From positions 1 to 64,000 of the forward strand of contig JAFZRX010000013.1 of NCBI GenBank assembly GCA_017619675.1: DNA of 64,000 nucleotides, given 5' to 3'. The notes below the pieces were generated by a model. It did not search any database. It saw nothing but the letters and a program-made list of their open reading frames with translations, and was not told the origin of the DNA. Made by a program: the position numbers and the translations under genes. Of this stretch, positions 50,763 through 59,843 are shown piece by piece (position 1 is the stretch's first letter; every line of letters begins with the position of its first letter). Source of the stretch: Bacteroidales bacterium (lineage in GTDB: Bacteria > Bacteroidota > Bacteroidia > Bacteroidales > UBA932).

Positions 50763-51392
50763 TTATTCCATGCTGTCCAGTTCCACGCCCTGTATGTTCT
50801 TGAGTCTCTTCATCAGCTCAAGGGCGGTCTCCCTCTTGGAAACCCTCATGTCAACGGAAATCTTGTATTTGCCGTTCTCCCTGTAGATATTGAAATGACC
50901 GGCCTGCTTTCCAAGTGATTCCACGGCGTTGATCAGGGCCAGTTCGTCATCGGAAGAGAAAACTACAGTTACCTCCCTCTGGCCGAACTTAATGGAGTAG
51001 GCGTTGAGCACTTCCAGGCAGAAGAGTACCAGGAAGGTACATACGCCTGCCATCAGGTACATGCCGCATCCCGCGCCCATTCCAATGGCTCCTGTAACCC
51101 AGAGGCCGGCGGCGGTCGTAAGTCCGCTTACGTGGTTCTTCTTCATAATGATACCTCCTCCGAGGAATCCAATGCCGGTTACTACGCCGGCAGCCACACG
51201 GGCGGCGTCAAACCGTTCCGCCCCGGCGAATCCGTGCTGGGAGATTATCATGAACAGGGCGGCGCCCAGCGCTACCAGGACGTGGGTGCGCACTCCGGCG
51301 CCCTTGGCGCGGAGTTCACGCTCGTAGCCTATCAGCGCTCCAAGGACGCCGGCCACAAGCAGTCTGATTACTAGTTGCAATGTGAGAGACAT
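50763..51392 (-). CDS. MgtC/SapB-family protein
   Basis: The 209-residue protein has the MgtC membrane domain (LLVAGVLGALIGYERELRAK and AGVRTHVLVALGAALFMIIS, then GIGFLGGGIIMKK) and a cytoplasmic ACT-like tail (about 140-209). MgtC proteins help cells under low magnesium or acid by inhibiting ATP synthase or affecting ion balance; the mechanism here is unknown. It is last in a four-gene minus-strand operon, 3 bp after the SPFH gene. Confidence 0.88.
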   Translation of the reverse strand: MSLTLQLVIRLLVAGVLGALIGYERELRAKGAGVRTHVLVALGAALFMIISQHGFAGAERFDAARVAAGVVTGIGFLGGGIIMKKNHVSGLTTAAGLWVTGAIGMGAGCGMYLMAGVCTFLVLFCLEVLNAYSIKFGQREVTVVFSSDDELALINAVESLGKQAGHFNIYRENGKYKISVDMRVSKRETALELMKRLKNIQGVELDSME

Positions 51393-51395
51393 ATT

Positions 51396-52328
51396 CTAAA
51401 TGCTTCCGGAGTTTACGACGGGTTGTGCGGGTTCGTCGCCGCAGAGGACAACCAGAAGGTTGCTTACCATTGCGGCTTTCTTGTCCTGGTCAAGCGTAAC
51501 CACGCCCTGGTCCTCCAGTTTGTCAAGGGCCATCTTCACCATGCTAACCGCACCGTCCACTATCTTCTCGCGGGCGGCGATGATGGCGTCGGCCTGCTGG
51601 CGGCGGAGCATCACGGCGGCGATTTCAGGGGCATAGGCCAGATAGTTGATCCTGGCTTCGGTCACATGGATTCCAGCCATGGAGAGGCGCTCGTTCAGGG
51701 TCTTTACAAGCTGCTCGTTTATTTCCTCCGCATTGCTGCGCAGGGTGAGCTCATCGGCGGAGTCCGCATTGTCATAGGCATAGTTGCCGGCTACCTGGCG
51801 CAGGGCGGCGTCGCTCTGTACGCGCACAAAGTTCTCGAACGCGTAGGAGAATGAACTGCTGGAGCCTCCGCGCTGGTTTGTGCTTACGGGCGCAAGTGAC
51901 TGGCTGTCAATCTCGAACAGGGCCTTGTAGGTGTTCTCGAGTTTCCATACCAGCACCATTCCAATGAGGACGGGGTTACCGGATTTGTCATTGACCTTGA
52001 TAGGCTCCGGATTGAGGTTGCGGGCGCGCAGGCTCACGCTTTTCTTGCTCAGCAGGGGATTGACCCAATAGAAGCCCGTGCGCTTGAAGGTACCGCTGTA
52101 CTTGCCGAAGAAAACCAGTACTTTGGCCTCGTTGGGTTCCTGCTTGATGAATCCTTTGGCGAAGAAGATGAAAAGGATCATCAGGAGTATTCCCCAAAGG
52201 GGCATGATGGAATTGCTATTGGCCAGGATGAAACATCTTATGGCCGCCAGGAAGATGACTATGGTAATCACCAGGGCTATGAAGCCGTTGAGCACCGGGC
52301 CTTTGTAATCGAATTCTTTATTCTCCAT
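51396..52328 (-). CDS. SPFH/band-7 domain membrane protein
   Basis: The 310-residue protein has two N-terminal membrane helices (about 14-31 and 41-58), then an SPFH domain ([34 protein letters not shown]) and a long C-terminal helix ([39 protein letters not shown]). SPFH proteins form ring-like oligomers in membrane microdomains and often guard membrane proteins or proteases. It is 4 bp downstream of the AlkZ-related gene and 3 bp upstream of mgtC. Confidence 0.87.
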   Translation of the reverse strand: MENKEFDYKGPVLNGFIALVITIVIFLAAIRCFILANSNSIMPLWGILLMILFIFFAKGFIKQEPNEAKVLVFFGKYSGTFKRTGFYWVNPLLSKKSVSLRARNLNPEPIKVNDKSGNPVLIGMVLVWKLENTYKALFEIDSQSLAPVSTNQRGGSSSSFSYAFENFVRVQSDAALRQVAGNYAYDNADSADELTLRSNAEEINEQLVKTLNERLSMAGIHVTEARINYLAYAPEIAAVMLRRQQADAIIAAREKIVDGAVSMVKMALDKLEDQGVVTLDQDKKAAMVSNLLVVLCGDEPAQPVVNSGSI

Positions 52329-52332
52329 ATAG

Positions 52333-53085
52333 TTAAATGATTTTTATCAGTTTTTCCGTGGTGGCCTCAGGAGCCAGTTCCAGGATGTGGGAGATGATCC
52401 TTTGCCTGGATTCTTCCGGACTGCAATTTACGCTTTCTTTCTTAAAATCCGTTTCACTTTCGAACAACTTTGCCCATGCGGGCGCATTCTTTTCCTGTCT
52501 TTCCGATCCGAAGAGCTGGTCCGGGGAGGTCAGCGACGTTCTCTGCCAGCCGCTGTAGGTGAGGTTTGGCCCGCGGTACTCCCGCTCTATGTCCCCCACA
52601 ACCACCCAGGTTCCCATCTGCAGGTAGCGCACCACTCCGTCATAGACATTCTTCTTGACCGAGGGGCAGGCGCGGCGTATGCCTTCCGCCTTGATTTCCC
52701 CCTCTTCATTTATCACGGAGAGGATGGCCCGGCCAAGGTCCCTGTTGGTCTTCTCCGTCTTGGTGACGGCCTTGTATTTCCCGCCTACGGCCATGCGGTA
52801 CACGGGAAGGCTCCGGCGCCAGTTCATCAGGTGCCTGTACCATTCCAGGGTGGAGAAGGCGGCCTTGCCGCCGATGAACCTGCCGTAGGCTATGTCTCCC
52901 TGCTGCACGGCGTCCACCTTCCAGTCCCAGGGGCCCAGCACGTCCTCCGTGTCGAACCAGCAGCCGGGGGCGGTCAGGTCCTCTATAGACCAACCCGGGA
53001 TACTGCTTCTGAATAGTGGCAGTATCCCGTATCGGCGGATGACCGCTATCATGGTCTCCGGAGAGTTGACCGGCCGGTCCATCAA
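52333..53085 (-). CDS. AlkZ-related (winged-helix) protein, unknown function
   Basis: The 250-residue cytosolic protein resembles the Bacteroidales AlkZ-related group, with a start of the type YGILPLFRSSIPGWSIEDL, the GPWDWKVDAVQQGDIAYGRF segment and a central helical part (GRAILSVINEEGEIKAEGIR) like a winged helix. True AlkZ proteins are DNA glycosylases for cross-links; the catalytic QQQ-type motif is not obvious here. The assignment is from overall resemblance. It is tightly packed between the GH5-like and SPFH genes. Confidence 0.55.
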   Translation of the reverse strand: MMDRPVNSPETMIAVIRRYGILPLFRSSIPGWSIEDLTAPGCWFDTEDVLGPWDWKVDAVQQGDIAYGRFIGGKAAFSTLEWYRHLMNWRRSLPVYRMAVGGKYKAVTKTEKTNRDLGRAILSVINEEGEIKAEGIRRACPSVKKNVYDGVVRYLQMGTWVVVGDIEREYRGPNLTYSGWQRTSLTSPDQLFGSERQEKNAPAWAKLFESETDFKKESVNCSPEESRQRIISHILELAPEATTEKLIKII

Positions 53086-53088
53086 TGA

Positions 53089-54291
53089 TTATTGCTCTTT
53101 CTTGTAAGGCTTGAGCAGGTTGTACTGCTTGTCAAGGAGAGCCTTGAGGGCGTTCAGGTCCTGGCTCTTGCGGATTTCGTTGACCTCCCAGAGAGGTGCC
53201 TCGTACATGGGCGCGAGCATTGCGGACTCAAGCATGTTGGCGCCAACCTCTGCGATGTGGAGACCCAGTTCGAAGTCCTTGGAGCCGTCTTTCTTCCACT
53301 GCTCGGTCCTGGTAAGGACGCTTGCAACCTTGTCCTCGCGGTCAGGGAAGTATACCTTGGGGTTCTCCCTGTTGCGGAAGTATCCCATGATTGCGGCGGG
53401 GATGGCGGGGTCGCGAACGGTACCGTCCTCATAGAACACTCCGTGAACTGTTCCCCAGCCCTCGCGAACTATCATGAGCTCCCATATGGTCCAGCCCACG
53501 TTGGCCTTCATGTGCTCCTCCAGGGTAACGTCGTAAGGGTTGGCGCGTGCGATGCATCCCATTTCTCCGTTGAATACCTGCTTGTTCACGCTGGCCGCAA
53601 ATGCCTTTGCCTTGGCGATGGTGTCGCGTACCATGTCACGGGTCTCGGAGTAGTTGTGGAACTGGAGGATGTCAGCATAGTCTGCCATCTCTATCATACA
53701 GGAAACCTTCTCCATACCGATTGTAAGGGGAGTGTCAGGGTCTTTCTCCTTGAACAGCTTGTAGAGCATCTTGCAGTTCTCAAAGTTCATGTCCTTCATG
53801 AACATTGCAAGGTCAGGCTCGTTCATGAGGTCCCACATCATGAGGTTGGGCTCGTCCTTGAGGGTGTTTACAAGGAAGTCAACCCACTCCTCAGCCTGGT
53901 ACAGCAGGGTGGTGTCCCTCATCCAGCGTCCGCTTCCAACTACGGGGACGAAGCCCATTCCGCGCTCGTTCAGTTTGTGGGCGAAGTCCTGGAGCCTTGG
54001 CGCAAGCTCGTCGCCAAGTTCAGTGTAGCACTGGTAGGGGACGAACACGCGGGCCATGTTCAGGTTAAGGCCTTTGGCGAGGTCAAGGTTGAATTCTGCC
54101 TCCGCAGGGTCATAGGCTACCCAGGTGTCAACGTGGTGACGCGGGTCCTTGACTGTAGCGGGGGTGTAGTTGAAGCCACGGATCTGGGAGCAGTCTATGG
54201 CGTATTTGTCCACTTTCTGGACAGGGGCCTTGCAGGAGAACATGCAAACGCCTGCAATCATGGCCAGGAGAAGGAATCGTACAATTTTCAT
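53089..54291 (-). CDS. GH5-like secreted glycoside hydrolase (lipoprotein)
   Basis: The 400-residue protein has a signal peptide and lipobox (GVCMFSC), then a TIM-barrel of clan GH-A. The acid/base Glu is in MMWDLMNEPDLA, the aromatic loop is FHNYSE, and the nucleophile Glu is in KQVFNGEMGCIARA. It should cleave a beta-linked glycan at the cell surface; the exact family (GH5, GH39-like or another) and substrate are unclear. It is the first gene of the minus-strand operon with AlkZ-related, SPFH and MgtC genes, an unusual set of neighbours. Confidence 0.75.
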   Translation of the reverse strand: MKIVRFLLLAMIAGVCMFSCKAPVQKVDKYAIDCSQIRGFNYTPATVKDPRHHVDTWVAYDPAEAEFNLDLAKGLNLNMARVFVPYQCYTELGDELAPRLQDFAHKLNERGMGFVPVVGSGRWMRDTTLLYQAEEWVDFLVNTLKDEPNLMMWDLMNEPDLAMFMKDMNFENCKMLYKLFKEKDPDTPLTIGMEKVSCMIEMADYADILQFHNYSETRDMVRDTIAKAKAFAASVNKQVFNGEMGCIARANPYDVTLEEHMKANVGWTIWELMIVREGWGTVHGVFYEDGTVRDPAIPAAIMGYFRNRENPKVYFPDREDKVASVLTRTEQWKKDGSKDFELGLHIAEVGANMLESAMLAPMYEAPLWEVNEIRKSQDLNALKALLDKQYNLLKPYKKEQ

Positions 54292-54443
54292 ATCGAGTGG
54301 TTAAAATAGATAATTCAAAGAATCAAGTAAAATTACGCACTTTTTTTCAAATAAGGCAAATATTTTTCTTACACTTCAATCAGTAGCAAAAATGGATTAA
54401 AATGCGTATATTGTAAAACTAAATTGACCCTGCAGATTATAAT

Positions 54444-55115
54444 ATGGATAAAGTCAAGGTTATTGAGATTAAAAAGAGCGTCTTTGCGGAGAATGAGAAG
54501 GATGCGGATGCACTGAGGCTTGAGCTGAAGGAGAAGGGTGTGTATCTGCTGAACCTGATGTCCGCGCCCGGAAGCGGGAAGACAACCACGCTCATCAGGA
54601 CTATCAACCTGCTGAAAGATAAACTGCGCATTGCGGTGATGGAAGCGGACATTGACAGCGACGTGGATGCCGTGAAGATCAAGGAGGCGACGGGCATACA
54701 GTCCATCCAGCTGCATACCGGAGGTATGTGCCACCTGGACGCGGAGATGACCCGCCAGGGCCTGGACGGCCTGGACCTGGACGGAGTGGACCTGGTTATC
54801 CTGGAGAACGTGGGCAACCTTGTATGCCCGGCTGAGTTCGATACGGGAGCCGCCCGCAACGCCATGATCCTGTCCGTGCCTGAGGGGCACGACAAGCCGC
54901 TCAAGTACCCCCTGATGTTCTCTGTCTGTGACGTAGTCGTTATCAACAAGATTGACGTGGCGCCGTACTTTGACTTTGACCTGGAGAAATGTACGGAGTA
55001 CATCCATATGCAAAATCCCAAGGCCATTGTAATACCGATCTGTGCCAAGACGGGAGAGGGTGTTGAAGCCTTCGCAGCCTGGATCGAGGCGCAGGTGAAA
55101 GAATTGAAACACTAA
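54444..55115 (+). CDS. hypB: HypB-type nickel-insertion GTPase
   Basis: The 223-residue G3E-family GTPase has the P-loop APGSGKTT (41-48), ADIDSDVDA, the ENVGNLVCPAEFDTG motif and VVINKIDVAPYF. HypB delivers nickel to NiFe hydrogenases together with HypA. The His-rich N-terminal nickel store of some HypB proteins is absent. The gene is separated from hypA by a large oxidoreductase gene, and no hydrogenase or other hyp gene is in the window, so the client enzyme is unknown. Confidence 0.9.
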   Translation: MDKVKVIEIKKSVFAENEKDADALRLELKEKGVYLLNLMSAPGSGKTTTLIRTINLLKDKLRIAVMEADIDSDVDAVKIKEATGIQSIQLHTGGMCHLDAEMTRQGLDGLDLDGVDLVILENVGNLVCPAEFDTGAARNAMILSVPEGHDKPLKYPLMFSVCDVVVINKIDVAPYFDFDLEKCTEYIHMQNPKAIVIPICAKTGEGVEAFAAWIEAQVKELKH

Positions 55116-55130
55116 AATAAGACCACATAT

Positions 55131-57953
55131 ATGCCAGAAATGTCTACCAAGTTTGTCCCCAAGCACAAAGGGGACAAGAATCCCAATCCTAAACTCCTTA
55201 AGTTTGTCCGCAAGGTGACGGACCGCGTTCCCGGCAAGATAAAGATGACCACAGACGCCCCCGAATACTGGGGACTTGCCTGCATCTTCGAGGACGAACT
55301 GGACGCCACCACCCGCGAGGCGGCCCTCGACCTCCTCCTTGACATGCTTCCCAAGAAGATGCTCAAGGTGCGCGAGCACAGGACATACCAGCTGCTCCAT
55401 CAATGGAACGCGGAAAAGCATTATACCCCTGACGACAAATCCTTTGACGAACTCCTGGACACCCTGGCCTTCTACGGTATGCTGGAGTACGACTACGGTG
55501 ACAAATACACCAAGGACGGCCCCGTGGAGGGAGCCACGTTCAACAGGGAAGACCGCGTCTACTGGGTGCCGCTATTCGTTCCTGGTTCCGCGGAGTATAC
55601 CAACATGAACACTGAACTGATGGACCGCCATCCGGAACTGGCCATGTTCTTTGAGAGGATGACCTTCCTCCCGCTGGAGAAGGTGACTCCTTTCGTACCA
55701 ATGGGAGGAGCGGGAATAGGAATGCATGTGATTCCCGTGGAGAAGGCCATATCCATGGAGAACGAAGCCATCGACATAGAGAAGATTTCATACTGGCTCA
55801 AGCGCTACGAGGGGCATATCGCAGCAGGAATCTGTTCCTGCCGCTATGGCCGCAAGAAGCTTGACGAGGGCTGCGCCGACGACTACCATGACTGGTGCCT
55901 TGGCGTAGGCGACATGGCTGAGTACCTGGTGGAGACCAGGCGCGGCCGCTTCGTCACATACGAGGAGGCCATGGAAATCCTCAAGCGCGCGGAGGACAAC
56001 GGCTACGTCCACCAGGTGACCAACATTGACGGCGAGGGAAAGATTTTCGCCATCTGCAACTGTAACGTAAAGATCTGCAACGCCTTGCGTACTTCCCAGC
56101 TGTTCAATACCCCCAACCTTTCCCGCAGCGCTTATGTGGCAAAGGTGGATCCCAAGAACTGTGTGGCCTGCGGCCGATGCGTTGAATACTGCCCGGCGGG
56201 CGCCGTCCGCCTGGGGCAGAAACTCTGCACCAAGAGCGGAGAGATCCAATATCCCAAGCAGGAACTGCCCGACGCCGCAAAGTGGGGCAAGCACAAATGG
56301 GACGAGGACTACCGCGACAAGAACCGCATAAACTGCTATCCCACCGGAACCGCGCCCTGTAAGACAGCCTGCCCGGCGCATATCGCCGTGCAGGGCTATC
56401 TGAAGAAGGCGGCGGAAGGCAAGTACCGCGAGGCGCTGGAACTCATCAAGAGGGAGAACCCGTTCCCCGCGGTGTGCGGGCGCGTCTGCAACAGGCGTTG
56501 CGAGGACGCCTGCACACGCGGCACAATCGACCAGCCTATCGCCATAGACGCCGTGAAGAAATTCATTGCTGATCAGGACCTGAACGCGGAGAACCGCTTC
56601 GTCCCGGAGATTGTGATAGCCTCCAACAGGGGCCCCTGGAAGGAGAAGGTCGCAATCATAGGCGCCGGCCCTGCGGGCCTCAGCTGCGCCTATTACCTTG
56701 CGACGCAGGGCTACTCCCCAACAGTGTTCGAGAAAGATGAGGAACCCGGCGGAATGCTCCGCTATGGCATCCCTTCATATAAACTTGAAAAAGACGTCAT
56801 AAAGGCGGAGATTGACATTATGCGCGAGATTGGCGTGGATATCCGCACCGGCGTTGAAGTTGGCAAGGATGTCACAATCAAGCAACTGCGTGAAGAGGGC
56901 TACAAGGCCTTCTACGTGGCCATAGGATGCCAGGGAGGAAAGCTCCCGGGCATAGCCGGGGAGACCCTCCCTGGCACCGCCACGGCCATAGATTTCCTCC
57001 ACAAGGCCAATACGGGCGCAGTGAAGGTGTCCGGCAAGGTTGTAGTGGTTGGAGGCGGAAACGTGGCAATAGACGCGGCACGCGTGGCAAAGCGCAGCGG
57101 CGCCGATCAGGTTACCATGCTGTCGCTGGAAACCGAGGATATAATGCCTGCCTCCCTTGAAGAAAGGACTGAGGCCCGCGAGGACGGAGTGATCATCAAT
57201 CCGGGCTGGGGTCCCAAGGAAGTCCTTGGCACTGACAAGGTGGAAGGCATCGTCTTCAAGAAATGCACCTCCGTATATGACAAGGACCACCGCTTCGCCC
57301 CGGAATATGATGAGAATGAGCTCATCACGCTGGATGCTGATATGGTGATCTTTGCCATTGGCCAGACAGTGATCCTGAAGGACCTCCTGAAGGACACCAA
57401 GGTGGAGTTCTTCCGCGGCGTTTATCCCGTTGCAGACAAGCTTACGTACCAGACCGCAGAGGAAGACATCTTTGTGGGCGGAGACGTCTATACGGGCCCG
57501 AAATTCGCCATAGACGCCATTGCGGCTGGCAAGGAGGGAGCCGAGTCCATCCACCGCTACGTACAGCACGGACACATGACCATCGGACGCAACAGGCGGG
57601 ACTTCATAGAACTTGACAAGGAGAACATCCTTGTGGAGTCCTATGACAACTCCTCGCGCCAGGTTGAGGGCAGCGCTGAGCGCGACGACAAGTTCCGCGA
57701 GTACCACCTCACCCTCACGGAGGACCAGGTTCGCAGGGAGACCGCGCGCTGCCTCTCCTGCGGCGCCTCCGTCGTGGACGAGAACCGCTGCATCGGTTGC
57801 GGCGTCTGCACCACCAAGTGTGCCTTCGACGCCATCCACCTCTTCCGCGAGAACCCTGACGCCAGCAACATGGTTGTATCCGAGGACAAGTTCAGCGCCA
57901 TCCTTCCTTATATGGTCAAGCGCACCGGCAAGATACTCTTCAAGAAGAAGTAA
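55131..57953 (+). CDS. Multi-cluster ferredoxin/GltD-like FAD oxidoreductase
   Basis: The 940-residue protein has an N-terminal domain of about 330 residues with cysteines in AAGICSCRYGRKKLDEGC and CNCNVKICNAL, then a ferredoxin site (CVACGRCVEYCPAG, from about 344). The GltD-like part follows: CPAHIAVQGYLKK, CGRVCNRRCEDACTRG, FAD-binding AIIGAGPAGLSCAYYLATQG (about 508) and NAD(P)-binding VVVVGGGNVAIDAARVA (about 637). A C-terminal site (CLSCGAS and CIGCGVCTTKCAFD, about 887) completes it. It resembles NfnB or glutamate-synthase small subunit with extra iron-sulfur wiring, so it should shuttle electrons between NAD(P)H and a low-potential partner. It lies between hypB and hypA, overlapping hypA by one base. 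Confidence 0.82.
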   Translation: MPEMSTKFVPKHKGDKNPNPKLLKFVRKVTDRVPGKIKMTTDAPEYWGLACIFEDELDATTREAALDLLLDMLPKKMLKVREHRTYQLLHQWNAEKHYTPDDKSFDELLDTLAFYGMLEYDYGDKYTKDGPVEGATFNREDRVYWVPLFVPGSAEYTNMNTELMDRHPELAMFFERMTFLPLEKVTPFVPMGGAGIGMHVIPVEKAISMENEAIDIEKISYWLKRYEGHIAAGICSCRYGRKKLDEGCADDYHDWCLGVGDMAEYLVETRRGRFVTYEEAMEILKRAEDNGYVHQVTNIDGEGKIFAICNCNVKICNALRTSQLFNTPNLSRSAYVAKVDPKNCVACGRCVEYCPAGAVRLGQKLCTKSGEIQYPKQELPDAAKWGKHKWDEDYRDKNRINCYPTGTAPCKTACPAHIAVQGYLKKAAEGKYREALELIKRENPFPAVCGRVCNRRCEDACTRGTIDQPIAIDAVKKFIADQDLNAENRFVPEIVIASNRGPWKEKVAIIGAGPAGLSCAYYLATQGYSPTVFEKDEEPGGMLRYGIPSYKLEKDVIKAEIDIMREIGVDIRTGVEVGKDVTIKQLREEGYKAFYVAIGCQGGKLPGIAGETLPGTATAIDFLHKANTGAVKVSGKVVVVGGGNVAIDAARVAKRSGADQVTMLSLETEDIMPASLEERTEAREDGVIINPGWGPKEVLGTDKVEGIVFKKCTSVYDKDHRFAPEYDENELITLDADMVIFAIGQTVILKDLLKDTKVEFFRGVYPVADKLTYQTAEEDIFVGGDVYTGPKFAIDAIAAGKEGAESIHRYVQHGHMTIGRNRRDFIELDKENILVESYDNSSRQVEGSAERDDKFREYHLTLTEDQVRRETARCLSCGASVVDENRCIGCGVCTTKCAFDAIHLFRENPDASNMVVSEDKFSAILPYMVKRTGKILFKKK

Positions 57954-58303
57954 TGCACGAACTGGGAATCGTATTCTACATTATCAGGGACGTCAAGCAG
58001 GCTGCCTCCGAGAACCACGTTGACCGCGTATCCGCCGTTGTCATGAACATTGGCGAAGTGTCCACGGTGGTCCCGGAGTACCTGACTGACTGCTGGCGCT
58101 GGGCAGCCGACAAGGAGCCCCTGCTGGCGGGAAGCAAACTGAAGATAAACATGATCCCCGCGGTTACGTATTGCGAGAACTGCGGGAAGGAATACGATAC
58201 CGTCCAATATGGAAGGACCTGCCCGTACTGCAGCAGCGGGAATACTTTCCTGCTGCGCGGAAACGAGGTGGAAATTAAAGAAATTGAAGTACCAAACAAT
58301 TAA
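57953..58303 (+). CDS. hypA: HypA-type nickel metallochaperone
   Basis: The 116-residue protein has the nickel-binding N-terminus MHE (His2) and a zinc site formed by Cys74, Cys77, Cys90 and Cys93 (YCENCGKE and TCPYCSS), exactly the HypA layout. It shares its first base with the last base of the oxidoreductase stop, so translation is coupled. It works with HypB to load nickel into a client enzyme, which is not visible here. Confidence 0.92.
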   Translation: MHELGIVFYIIRDVKQAASENHVDRVSAVVMNIGEVSTVVPEYLTDCWRWAADKEPLLAGSKLKINMIPAVTYCENCGKEYDTVQYGRTCPYCSSGNTFLLRGNEVEIKEIEVPNN

Positions 58304-58316
58304 CGATCAATAAACT

Positions 58317-58664
58317 ATGGCTTGTTTTATCGTTCCCCTGGTCCAGGCTGCAGCCACCAGCCTCTACAGAAAACTGAACGCAAAGGGCATTTCCAGCCCT
58401 GACGCATCGGCGTTGAAACGCAATGTCCCTGCATTGGAGAAAATGCTATGGGGCGGTTCAGTGATGCTTATCGTTGACCATATAATTAACGGAGAACTCA
58501 CCTGGCGGTTCCCCTTCTTCACCGCCCTTGGAAAGGCGGGCGGCGGGGAAGTGATGCTGCGCGAGATGCTCACCGTGGGCGTTCCCATGTCCGTGATAGT
58601 CACCCTTTGCTGGGTGGTCTATGCGCTGCTCAGGGAGCGTAGCCGCAAACCCGCTACATCATAA
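58317..58664 (+). CDS. Small membrane protein, unknown function
   Basis: The 115-residue protein has an N-terminal hydrophobic start (MACFIVPLVQAAATSLYRK) and two further hydrophobic stretches (WGGSVMLIVDHII and VGVPMSVIVTLCWVVYALL), ending in basic residues. No family is recognised. It is 13 bp after hypA and 32 bp before the DUF5692 gene, so the three are probably co-transcribed. Confidence 0.65.
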   Translation: MACFIVPLVQAAATSLYRKLNAKGISSPDASALKRNVPALEKMLWGGSVMLIVDHIINGELTWRFPFFTALGKAGGGEVMLREMLTVGVPMSVIVTLCWVVYALLRERSRKPATS

Positions 58665-58696
58665 CACTTTAACTATAAACCTAACTGTTAACTGAA

Positions 58697-59773
58697 ATGT
58701 TTTTCCATGTTTATGGCGAGCATGCGCTCGCCCAGTGGGCAATGTTGCTGGTGGTGCTCATCGGCCTCATTTTGCTCAATGAATTCGCCCGCAGGACCAA
58801 GACCGGCGGACGGATCATGTTCTTTGTCATTCCCGCAATCCTGACGGTTTACTTCCTGGCAGTTGCCATAGGAGCCGCCACAGGTGCGGAATGGGCTCTC
58901 AAGAACCAGACGTACCTGTATATGAACGGATGGTTCCATTATGCCAAGCTTTATGCCGCCCTCACGGGATGTATAGGCTTCATGATGATCAAGTACAAAT
59001 GGGGTATTGGTGCCAAGCACTGGTTCAAGCCTTTCCCGTTTGTAATCGTTGCCATCAATATCTTGATTGCAGTTGCTTCTGACTTCGAATCAGCCATCAA
59101 CGGATGGAACAGCTGGTGGCTCTCTAGCGAGGGCGTGTGGCTGTACGGAGGCTGGCACAACGTGATGAACGGCGTTGCCGGTATCCTGAACATCTTCTGT
59201 ATGACCGCATGGTGGAACGTATACGCGTCCAAGGACAAGAAGGATATGATCTGGGCCGACATGACCTGGGTCTATATCGTGATCTATGACATCTGGAACT
59301 TCGCCTACACCTACAACTGCCTGCCTACCCATTCCTGGTACTGCGGCGTAGCGCTGCTCCTTGCCCCTACAATCGCAGCCTTGCTGTGGAACCGTGGAGG
59401 ATGGATCCAGAACCGCGCCAATACCCTTGCCATCTGGTGCATGTTCGCACAGGTGTTCCCCCTGTTCCAGGAAGTGTTCAAGGACGGTTTCCACAAGTTC
59501 AACTGGGTTGTGGTTCCTACACAGTATCCTGACGGACTGGCCACCGTTGAAGCCCTTGGAAAAGTGGCCGAGAGGGGAGGCGACCTTTCTACAATTGCAG
59601 CCAATCCTACCGCGATGACAGTGATCAGCGCCCTTGCGCTTATTACCAACATCATTGCCCTGGGATACATAATCTACGTATCAAAGAAGCGTCACATCAA
59701 TCCTTACAAGGAAGACGTCTTCATCAACCAGAAGTACTACAAGGATTCCATGGCCCGCGCGGATGTGGACTAG
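58697..59773 (+). CDS. DUF5692-like integral membrane protein
   Basis: The 358-residue protein has about nine hydrophobic helices and conserved aromatic motifs (LYGGWHNVMNGVAGILNI, TWVYIVIYDIWNFAYTYNCL) that I associate with DUF5692. The function is unknown; Trp, Tyr and His-rich helices could hold a cofactor or metal, which is speculation. The gene ends with a strong terminator and follows the hypB-hypA cluster. Confidence 0.65.
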   Translation: MFFHVYGEHALAQWAMLLVVLIGLILLNEFARRTKTGGRIMFFVIPAILTVYFLAVAIGAATGAEWALKNQTYLYMNGWFHYAKLYAALTGCIGFMMIKYKWGIGAKHWFKPFPFVIVAINILIAVASDFESAINGWNSWWLSSEGVWLYGGWHNVMNGVAGILNIFCMTAWWNVYASKDKKDMIWADMTWVYIVIYDIWNFAYTYNCLPTHSWYCGVALLLAPTIAALLWNRGGWIQNRANTLAIWCMFAQVFPLFQEVFKDGFHKFNWVVVPTQYPDGLATVEALGKVAERGGDLSTIAANPTAMTVISALALITNIIALGYIIYVSKKRHINPYKEDVFINQKYYKDSMARADVD

Positions 59774-59794
59774 GATTGACAAATAACATCAAAA

Positions 59795-59820
59795 AAAAAG
59801 GCGCCAAGCGGCGCCTTTTT
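59795..59820. terminator. Strong bidirectional hairpin terminator
   Basis: AAAAAGGCGCC and GGCGCCTTTTT form a perfect 11-bp stem with a 4-base loop, flanked by A and T runs. It ends the hyp/DUF5692 message on the plus strand and the susC-susD message on the minus strand. Confidence 0.85.
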
Positions 59821-59843
59821 TAATTTATCAGTAGAGTTAACTA

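Noticed and set aside
53092-54309. A 405-codon open frame on the plus strand opposite the GH5-like gene
   Set aside because: It is the mirror of a GC-rich coding frame, has no recognisable domain and would exclude the clear glycosidase with intact catalytic motifs.
56775-57839. A 354-codon open frame opposite the large oxidoreductase
   Set aside because: Shadow of the GltD-like coding region; no domain or signal features.
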